From: an uncultured Eubacteriales bacterium
Lineage (GTDB): Bacteria > Bacillota > Clostridia > Oscillospirales > UMGS1783
Direction: 5' to 3'
Length of the DNA: 7,013 nucleotides
Assembly: GCA_900555065.1 (NCBI GenBank)
Contig: USJY01000070.1
Location: forward strand, 1-7,013
In this document: piece by piece, positions 1 to 5,500 of the stretch
Layout of the letters: every line of letters begins with the position of its first letter
Position numbering within the stretch: position 1 is the first letter of the stretch
Program-made: the position numbers and the translations under genes
The notes under the pieces: generated by a model
What the model was told of the DNA's origin: nothing
Database searches by the model: none
Seen by the model: the letters and a program-made list of their open reading frames with translations, nothing else

Positions 1-1
1 A

Positions 2-112
2 GGTCTGCTGCTGGAGCGGATGGCGTTTTTCTGGGCTGGATTCGCGCTGTTCGCCGTCGCAATTGTTTTCGCGCTGATCTATGCGAACACGGGCGGCCGT
101 TATAAGCGCTGA
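2..112 (+). CDS. C-terminal fragment of a membrane protein (5' truncated)
   Basis: An open frame enters from the left edge and runs 36 codons to a TGA at 110-112. The visible residues contain one strongly hydrophobic stretch, from about MAFFWAGFALFAVAIVFALI, followed by a short polar tail ending GGRYKR. This is the layout of a last transmembrane helix with a positively charged cytoplasmic end. The product cannot be identified from so little sequence; a permease or other multi-pass protein is possible. An in-frame ATG exists at 20-22, but no ribosome binding site precedes it, so this is read as the end of a longer gene. The last 10 codons are part of a 30-bp tandem duplication that continues past the stop. 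Confidence 0.6.
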   Translation, partial: GLLLERMAFFWAGFALFAVAIVFALIYANTGGRYKR

Positions 113-141
113 GCGAACACGGGAGACAGTTATAAGCGCTG
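83..141 (+). repeat. 30-bp tandem duplication spanning a stop codon
   Basis: Bases 83-111 and 113-141 are two 29-base copies with a 30-base period, differing at three positions (GGGCGGCCGT in the first, GGGAGACAGT in the second). The first copy encodes the C-terminal tail of the membrane protein and the second lies in the same frame directly after the TGA. The second copy would extend the tail by a similar peptide if the stop were read through or lost. Confidence 0.8.
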
Positions 142-321
142 CCGCCGCGTTGCCGCGTCCGTGCGCGTGATTGCAGCTGTTAAAGACGATTTGGCGGCGG
201 CCCGTCCCGCGCGTCTGGAACGCCGCTGCAGGGCGGGTATGTCCGGTCGCAGTTACATGGTTGCGGGCAGGGCGCATAGTGCGCAGCAAGCACAGGCCCA
301 GTATATGAATATACATATAAC
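113..321. other. Intergenic region with no supported gene
   Basis: This stretch lies between the membrane protein stop and the terminator hairpin. Apart from the second copy of the 30-bp duplication (113-141) and a short AT-rich inverted repeat, TATATG at 302-307 against CATATA at 314-319, nothing recognisable was seen. Open frames crossing it on either strand have no ribosome binding site and give low-complexity Ala/Arg/Pro-rich translations typical of noncoding GC-rich DNA. Confidence 0.55.
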
Positions 322-355
322 GCAAAAAGGCCGCGGTTTACCGCGGCCTTTTTGC
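322..355. terminator. Bidirectional intrinsic terminator between converging genes
   Basis: A perfect 15-bp inverted repeat (322-336 against 341-355) closes a 4-base TTTA loop. The GC-rich core CCGCGG is flanked by A5 on the left and T5 on the right, so a transcript from either strand ends its stem in a U run. It sits 7 bases past the stop of the minus-strand XRE gene and about 210 bases past the stop of the + strand membrane protein. It is therefore well placed to end both converging transcripts, most directly the GNAT-XRE one. Confidence 0.9.
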
Positions 356-361
356 AGCCTT

Positions 362-610
362 TCACTGCTGCTCCCCAGTGAGCAGCCACATGACGGACAC
401 TTTCAGCACCTTTGCAAGCGCAAGGAGCTCGTAATCTGTGACGAGCCTTTCTCCCAATTCTATTCTGCTTACGGCCTTCTGCTCAATAATAACGTCTTCC
501 AGCTGCAATTTTGCCGCAAGGTCGGACTGCGACCATCCGAGCCGAAGCCGCGCGCGCCTGATTTGCCCGCCGGTAATGTTGTTTCGGCCGTTTATACCAT
601 AGATTTTCAT
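362..610 (-). CDS. XRE/Cro-type helix-turn-helix DNA-binding protein
   Basis: This is an 82-residue protein that is almost entirely one HTH_3/XRE fold. Residues about 14-78 hold the five-helix domain: IRRARLRLGWSQSDLAAKL is helix 1, the turn and helix 2; EQKAVSRIELGER is the recognition helix; VTDYELLALAKVLKVSVMWLL is helices 4 and 5. The short N-terminal MKIYGINGRNNI lead-in is common in small Bacillota XRE proteins. The ATG at 608-610 is preceded on the minus strand by GGGATG at a suitable distance. It begins 15 bases after the GNAT stop, so the two genes are probably cotranscribed. The family acts as operator-binding repressors or activators, and the target is not visible here. No partner domain (peptidase, toxin) is present. 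It could regulate its own operon or act as an orphan regulator. Confidence 0.85.
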   Translation of the reverse strand: MKIYGINGRNNITGGQIRRARLRLGWSQSDLAAKLQLEDVIIEQKAVSRIELGERLVTDYELLALAKVLKVSVMWLLTGEQQ

Positions 611-625
611 TTTTTCATCCCATAA

Positions 626-1102
626 TCATTCTGCAAGTTTGCATAAATTATCTCCGGTGATACGGTAAGCGGTCCAATCTTTCATGGGCTCTGCGCCCAA
701 TGATAAATAAAAACCGATGCTTGCTTTATTCCAATCCAGACACCACCATTCCAATCTGCCGCATCCTCGTTCTACGGCAATCCGGGCCAATTCCCGCAAA
801 AGAGCCTTACCGTAACCCTTTCCGCGGAATGCCGGTATGACATACAAATCTTCCAGGTATATACCCGCCCGGCCAAGAAAAGTGGAAAAATTATGGAAGA
901 ACAGGGCAAATCCAATATCCATGCCCTTCACAACTGCAAAAATGACTTCCGCTTTTTTCTTTTCGAAAATCCATTCTTTCAGCAGTTCTTCTGTAGCCAC
1001 TACATCATCCAGCATTTGCTCGTAGGCCGCTAATTCTTTGATGAAAAACAATATTGTAGAAACATCTTTTTCCTCAGCGTATCTGAAAGATAATTCTTCC
1101 AT
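626..1102 (-). CDS. GNAT N-acetyltransferase, diamine/spermidine acetyltransferase-like
   Basis: This 158-residue protein has the GNAT fold. Its layout matches the SSAT (diamine N-acetyltransferase) branch: an N-terminal IKELAAYEQM helix region (about 21-30), LEDLYVIPAFRGKGYGKALL at 83-102 carrying the acetyl-CoA pyrophosphate loop R93-G-K-G-Y-G98, then WCLDWNKASIGFYLSLGA (120-137) with the motif-B Asn125 and Tyr132, and a C-terminal DWTAYRITGDNLCKLA segment like the SSAT end. By family knowledge it would transfer acetyl from acetyl-CoA to a primary amine such as a polyamine or a lysine analogue in the cytoplasm; the exact substrate is not readable. The ATG at 1100-1102 follows GGAGA with about 6-7 bases spacing. 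No clear promoter could be assigned on this strand. The gene looks more AT-rich than the rest of the window, which suggests transfer. It is the first gene of a pair with the XRE gene. Confidence 0.88.
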   Translation of the reverse strand: MEELSFRYAEEKDVSTILFFIKELAAYEQMLDDVVATEELLKEWIFEKKKAEVIFAVVKGMDIGFALFFHNFSTFLGRAGIYLEDLYVIPAFRGKGYGKALLRELARIAVERGCGRLEWWCLDWNKASIGFYLSLGAEPMKDWTAYRITGDNLCKLAE

Positions 1103-1137
1103 TTGAAGTCTCCGTCAATCTAATTTACATTACGGTA

Positions 1138-1166
1138 TTGACATTACCATATTTCTCTTGTATAAT
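1138..1166 (+). promoter_or_regulatory. Perfect-consensus sigma-A promoter (P1)
   Basis: TTGACA at 1138-1143 and TATAAT at 1161-1166 are separated by exactly 17 bases, the ideal vegetative promoter. Transcription would start near 1173 and run rightward to the PocR/AraC gene, leaving a leader of about 190 bases. The 7-base word ACATTAC occurs at 1127-1133 and again at 1141-1147, overlapping the -35 box. GGTA/TACC (1134-1137 and 1145-1148) also flanks that box, so a regulator could bind here. The minus-strand GNAT gene starts only 36 bases upstream of the -35 box, so binding here could affect both directions. Confidence 0.85.
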
Positions 1167-1240
1167 TACCCTAAAGATGACTAAAAATTCCCGTAAAACA
1201 AATGCGTCCGCGTCCCGCTGCGGCGCTGTTTTTTGAAATA

Positions 1241-1272
1241 GCGGGCCGGTTCGCGCGAAAAAGCCGGCGCGC
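1241..1272 (+). other. Leader hairpin between P1 and the regulator gene
   Basis: Bases 1241-1249 can pair with 1264-1272 as nine base pairs interrupted by one G-G mismatch. The loop contains the 10-base palindrome TTCGCGCGAA. There is no following U run, so it is not a standard terminator. It could be a structural element or attenuator in the long P1 leader, or just a by-product of GC-rich sequence. Confidence 0.3.
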
Positions 1273-1306
1273 CGCGGTCCTGGTGCAAAAGCCTTTGCAT
1301 TGTGGA

Positions 1307-1335
1307 TTGATTTTTTCTTCCTCCTGCGCTATGAT
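1307..1335 (+). promoter_or_regulatory. Sigma-A promoter immediately upstream of the regulator (P2)
   Basis: TTGATT at 1307-1312 and TATGAT at 1330-1335 are separated by 17 bases, each box one or two bases from consensus. The predicted start near 1342 lies just ahead of the ribosome binding site and about 24 bases before the TTG start. Its position inside the longer ATG-initiated reading of the gene supports the TTG start, because the sequence before it looks like promoter rather than coding DNA. Confidence 0.65.
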
Positions 1336-1353
1336 AGAGGCATCCGCGGGAAA

Positions 1354-1359
1354 GGGGAG
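1354..1359 (+). promoter_or_regulatory. Ribosome binding site that fixes the TTG start of the AraC-type regulator
   Basis: GGGGAG is followed by 6 bases and then TTG at 1366-1368. The upstream in-frame ATG at 1300 has no comparable Shine-Dalgarno sequence and would add residues encoded by the P2 promoter. Confidence 0.8.
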
Positions 1360-1365
1360 AACAAT

Positions 1366-2235
1366 TTGGAATCCATTTTTGAAGTACAGCAGTTGTACGA
1401 CCTGCTGGTTCAGTTTCATACGCTGACGGGCATCCGGGTTACGATATTCGACTTGAATATGGAGGTTATTACCGAATACCCGGATGACCGGAGCGAATAC
1501 TGCTCCATTGTCCGCAGCAAGCCTGAACTGGACCGGAACTGCCGCATGGGCGATAAAACCGCCTGCGAACAGTGCCGGCGCAGCGGGAAACTGCAAATCT
1601 ACTCCTGCTATGCCGGGCTGCAGGAGGTTGCGCTTCCGATCAAGATGAACGAGATTACGCTCGGCTATATCATTTTCGGGCAGCTGCGCGACAGCGAACA
1701 GTTCCGGCCGGAACATGTGCGCGCCTTTGCGCGGGAACACGGACTGCCTGAAGAACAGCTGCTCGCGGCCTATGGAAAAACGGTGTGCAAGAGCCGGGCG
1801 CAGATCGAAGCTGCCGCCAAAATCATGGAGGGTTGCGCCTGCTATATGTGGATCACGGAGCAGGTAAAATTTGCGGATGAAAACCTGATGTTCAACCTTT
1901 CCAACTACATCAACCTGCACCTGAGCGAGGACTTGTCTGTGGAGCGGCTTTGCGAAATATTTCAGATCAGCCGCAGCACACTCTATAAAATTACGAATAC
2001 ATACCTGGATATAGGCATCGCAAAGTACATACGCAAAACGCGTATCCAGGCTGCGAAAAAAATGCTTGCGCAGAACGAGAGCGTGGCCGCCGTCGCTCGC
2101 AAATCCGGTTTTGAGGACTATAATTACTTTTCCAAAGTCTTTAAACGCGAAACGGGCCTTTCCCCGAGCCAGTACAAGAAAAAGCTGCGCCGCGGCGTGC
2201 CGTGGCATGCGCCGGAGGAGCTCGCGGGGGGCTGA
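1366..2235 (+). CDS. AraC-family regulator with N-terminal PocR-type sensor domain
   Basis: This is a 289-residue cytoplasmic transcription regulator read from a TTG start. Residues about 7-160 match the PocR ligand-binding domain: FHTLTGIRVTIFDL (17-30), the conserved Cys pattern EYC46, NC59R, YSC81YAGL, and the closing LGYIIFGQL (99-107). A CEQC pair (67-70) is also present. The DNA-binding half has two AraC helix-turn-helices, the first around LSVERLCEIFQISRSTLYK (190-208) and the second around SVAAVARKSGFEDYNYFSKV (239-258), ending with the signature FKRETGLSPSQYKK (259-272). In Salmonella, PocR activates propanediol and cobalamin genes. Here no such genes are visible, so the ligand is unknown. 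The next gene on the same strand starts 310 bases downstream and is the plausible target. Cysteines 46, 59 and 81 would be consistent with metal or redox-linked sensing, but that is inference. Confidence 0.9.
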   Translation: MESIFEVQQLYDLLVQFHTLTGIRVTIFDLNMEVITEYPDDRSEYCSIVRSKPELDRNCRMGDKTACEQCRRSGKLQIYSCYAGLQEVALPIKMNEITLGYIIFGQLRDSEQFRPEHVRAFAREHGLPEEQLLAAYGKTVCKSRAQIEAAAKIMEGCACYMWITEQVKFADENLMFNLSNYINLHLSEDLSVERLCEIFQISRSTLYKITNTYLDIGIAKYIRKTRIQAAKKMLAQNESVAAVARKSGFEDYNYFSKVFKRETGLSPSQYKKKLRRGVPWHAPEELAGG

Positions 2236-2263
2236 ACTTGTGTCCGTGTGGGGACAATAACAC

Positions 2264-2313
2264 CATACCGGCCGGACAGAATACCGCAGCCATGCGGACA
2301 ATCGGTCGGTATG
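2264..2313 (+). repeat. Nested inverted repeat downstream of the regulator gene
   Basis: CATACCGGCC (2264-2273) pairs with GGTCGGTATG (2304-2313) over 10 bp with a single G-T (G-U) pair. Inside it, CCGCA (2284-2288) and TGCGG (2293-2297) form a second small hairpin with a 4-base loop. No T run follows. It could be an RNA structure at the end of the regulator transcript, or a dyad operator with arms about 43 bases apart centre to centre for the downstream promoter. Confidence 0.45.
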
Positions 2314-2452
2314 CCGGATTGCGGCGAAACAGGGCGTGTTTTCAGTAAGTAGCGGCCGCCTGCCTTTTATTCTCATCGCCGCGGTGTGTGCAGATCTGGC
2401 CGGATGCATCGAGCGCATACGAAATTACCAGTTTTCATATTTTTGTTACTAT

Positions 2453-2478
2453 TTGTACAGCTTCTCTTTTTATATAAT
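2453..2478 (+). promoter_or_regulatory. Candidate promoter of the surface operon (good -10, poor -35)
   Basis: TATAAT at 2473-2478 is a perfect -10 box in an AT-rich zone 68 bases before the start codon. The nearest -35-like word, TTGTAC at 2453-2458, is only 14 bases away, which is too close for normal sigma-A use, and nothing better lies at 16-18 bases. Such promoters often need an activator, which fits the AraC-type regulator just upstream (inference). Confidence 0.4.
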
Positions 2479-2531
2479 ATCTTTTAGTGATAATTTCATT
2501 AAATGGGAATATTTTTTAGTAAGTTATATAC

Positions 2532-2538
2532 GAGGAGG
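2532..2538 (+). promoter_or_regulatory. Ribosome binding site that fixes the TTG start of the large surface gene
   Basis: GAGGAGG lies 7 bases before TTG at 2546-2548. Translation from that codon immediately gives a standard signal peptide, whereas the in-frame ATG at 2336 has no such site and places about 70 unconvincing residues in front. Confidence 0.9.
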
Positions 2539-2545
2539 AAAAACA

Positions 2546-5500
2546 TTGAAAAGGCTCATTTCATGCATCCTTGTCGTCTGTATCCTTGCGTCCATGCTGG
2601 TTACGACGGCAGTGGCCGGGCCGTCCGATCCGCTCACGCTGACGGACACGGTGATCCTGAACGACACGCAAGTGCTGCTCGTGTTCTCCGAACCGGTCAA
2701 CGACCCCGCGACCTGGGGAACGTTCAACGCCATCCGCCTGGTCGACAACGACGACAACCTTATGTGGACGGGTGCGGCAAACACAAGCACACCGCTCCAG
2801 TTCAACGGCACAGTTACATACCAGTTTGCCGACATCAACAAAAACATGGTCGTCTGGACCAAGACCGATGGCGCCGCAACGATCTATGATATGCTCAACA
2901 AAACCGGCGCGATCGTAACGGATGGTTGGGACAGCCTGTACGAGAAGGTTGTGTTCTGCATCGAGCAGGGTTCCGGTGCGCGGGACGGGCAGATCCACGG
3001 CGTCACCTCTGCCGACGGCTCCAAGATCCTGCAGGGCCGGCAGTGGACGGACACAGGCATCGGCGAAAACGACCGCCTGTACACGGAAATGCGCGAACCG
3101 GTCGACGTCACCTATACCGCGCAGATGCTCAGCGAGTCGAGAATCCGCCTTACCTTCAGCGAGGCAATCGACGTCAAGCCGGGCACCTGGCTCTCCCTTC
3201 GCTATGTGGACGACAACAACCAGCTGCAGTGGTCCGGCGAGGTCAACGCAAGCACCCCGCTGCAGTGGAGCGGCGACTGGGCCTATGAGGACGACGCGCA
3301 CACCAGCATCATCTGGACCATCCACCAGGGACACAACAAACTGATCAGCGATATTATGAACTTCGTCGGTAGTGCCGACGGCGTCGACTTTTCCACCCTG
3401 GAGGGCGTACAGTGCAAGTTTGTCATTGAGGAGGCCGGCGACCCCGGCGTCACCGTCAATCGCGACGGACACGTCACCAACGTCGTGGGCCGCACCGGCA
3501 ATCTGCTGCAGGCCAACAATCTGAATGCTACCGGCGTGGCAGACGGCCGTTACGTGTCCGTCTCGCCAGTGGAGAGCCCCTGCCAGATCAAGAGCGTGTC
3601 CGCCATCAGCTCCGCCAGGCTGCGGGTCACGTTCACCGAACCTGTCGAGTTCAGCGGCAGCCCGTTCATGGCGCTGCGCATTGTGGATGCGAACAACAAT
3701 CTGCAGTGGTCCGGCGAAACGCCGCTGCAGGTCAGCGGTTCCTGGGAATACGCGGACGAAAACCATGACTCTATCATATGGCAGGCCCATGCGAATCAGG
3801 TTTCCAGTACCAGCGACTTCATCAATCGCACGGGTGATTACGCCGCTTTTTCACAATATCTGACCATGTTCTGCATTGAGGAAATCCCCACGACCGATGC
3901 AGGCAACCTCGAGCCCGGCCCCATAGACAATATCATCGGCGCGACCTCCGGCGAGCGACTGTACGCGAACAAGCCGAGCCTGGGCCGCGACGGCGTATAC
4001 GTGAGCGTTGCGTCGTTCGAACCCAGCCTGTTTGTAGAGAGCGTGTCCACCGTCAGCACCACCAGGCTGCAGATCACGTTCACGGAGCCGGTCGAAATCG
4101 GCAACCCGTTCATGGCGCTGCGCATCGTGGATGAGAACAACAACCTGCAGTGGACGGGCGAACCCGATGCGGAAGGCAGTTTACCGCTGCAGATCAGCGG
4201 CTCCTGGAAATATGCGGACGAGAATCAGGACTCCATCATATGGCAGGCCGACCCGGGTCAGGTTTTCAGTATCAACGACTTTATCAATCGCACGGGCGAC
4301 TATGCCGCCTATGCGCAGTATAAGACCATGTTCTGCATAGAGGAGCTTCTGGACGAGGGCTACGACGCCGAATTCGGCCTGATGGACGATATCACGAGCG
4401 TTGCGACCGGCGAGAAGCTGCCCGCGAACAAACCGAACGCATCCGGGGTCTATGAGCGCGTTTATGTGCCGGTCAAACCGTTTCAGAACAGCCTGTTCAT
4501 AGAGAGCGTGGAGCCGGTCAGCGCCTATCAGCTGCGCATCACGTTCACCGAGCCGGTCAATATCAGCGGCGAACCGTTCATGGCGCTGCGCCTGGTCGAC
4601 GAAAACAACAACCTGCAGTGGACGGGCGAGCCGGAAGCAGAAGGCAGCGAGCCGCTGCAGTGGAGCGGCAGCTGGAAATATGAGAATTCCGACCGCACCT
4701 CCATTATCTGGACGCTGCACAACGGTATTCTCGCCAGTATGAACGACGCGATCAACCGTACCGGCGCGCTGGCGGATTTCTCCGAGTTTAGGACCATGTT
4801 CTGCATTGAAGAACTGCTCGCGGAGGACTACGACGCCGAATTCGGCGTAATCGACAATATTACAAGCCGCGCGACCGGCGAGAAGCTGTACGCGAACACG
4901 CCGAACACCTCCGGGTTCTATGAGCGCGTCTATCTGCCGGTAGAGCCGTACGAGCCCAACCTTTCCATCACCGAAGTGCGCGCCATCAGCCCCGACAAGC
5001 TGCGCGTCCAGTTCTCCGAGCCGGTAGATATTGTCGGCGACCCGTTCATGGCGCTGCGTTTTGTGGACGACAACAACCAGCTGCAATGGACGGGCGAGCC
5101 CGAGAAGAGCGATCCCATGCAGTTCTACGGCACCTGGGCGTATGAGAGCGATAAGAAAGACGCCATCATCTGGACCCTCAACGGCGGCGGGTTCTTCATC
5201 CCGGTCGACAACGTTACCGACATCATCAACCGCACCGGCAACGCATGGGGCTACCGGCATCTGAACACCAAGTTCTGTATTGAGGAAGTCTTGCTTGATC
5301 CGGATGCGGGGAATATGTATCCGGGCACGATCGACAACATCAGAAGCATAGCGACGGGCGAACAGCTGTACGCGAACAGGCCGAGCATGGGTCTTGACGG
5401 CGTCTATGTGGACGCGACGCCGTACTATCCGTCCTTCTATATCACGCGGGCCATCGCCTATTCGGATAAGGAAATCATGATCGAATTCTCGGCGCCCATT

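Larger units (their letters stand above)
2236..2545 (+). other. Intergenic control region upstream of the surface-protein operon
   Basis: No gene is supported in these 310 bases. The first half (to about 2420) is GC-rich and contains an inverted-repeat structure at 2264-2313. From about 2425 to 2530 the composition shifts sharply to AT-rich with a TATAAT box, as expected for a promoter zone in GC-rich DNA. The zone ends at the GAGGAGG site of the large gene. An open frame from 2336 runs into the large gene in frame, but its translation here is hydrophobic and aromatic nonsense rather than a signal peptide. Confidence 0.7.

Noticed and set aside
161..625. 154-codon open frame on the + strand
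   Set aside because: It runs through the terminator hairpin and antisense through the XRE gene, with no ribosome binding site.
1177..1236. 19-residue open frame starting 4 bases after the predicted P1 start (possible leaderless peptide)
   Set aside because: There is no supporting similarity or ribosome binding site, and short frames of this size occur by chance.
1300..1365. Upstream ATG extension of the PocR/AraC gene
   Set aside because: It lacks a Shine-Dalgarno site and overlaps the P2 promoter and the ribosome binding site of the TTG start.
1171..2418. 415-codon open frame on the minus strand
   Set aside because: It covers the clear PocR/AraC gene in antisense, crosses its promoter region, and encodes no recognisable protein.
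2336..2545. Upstream ATG extension of the large surface gene
   Set aside because: It would bury the signal peptide after residue 70, and it includes the AT-rich promoter zone and the GAGGAGG site.
2546..2617. Lipoprotein signal peptide because of Cys12 in the large protein
   Set aside because: The Cys sits in the middle of the hydrophobic core without a lipobox, and AVA at 22-24 is a normal signal peptidase I site.
2561..3790. 409-codon open frame on the minus strand
   Set aside because: It is the antisense shadow of R1-R3 in GC-rich DNA, with no recognisable domain.
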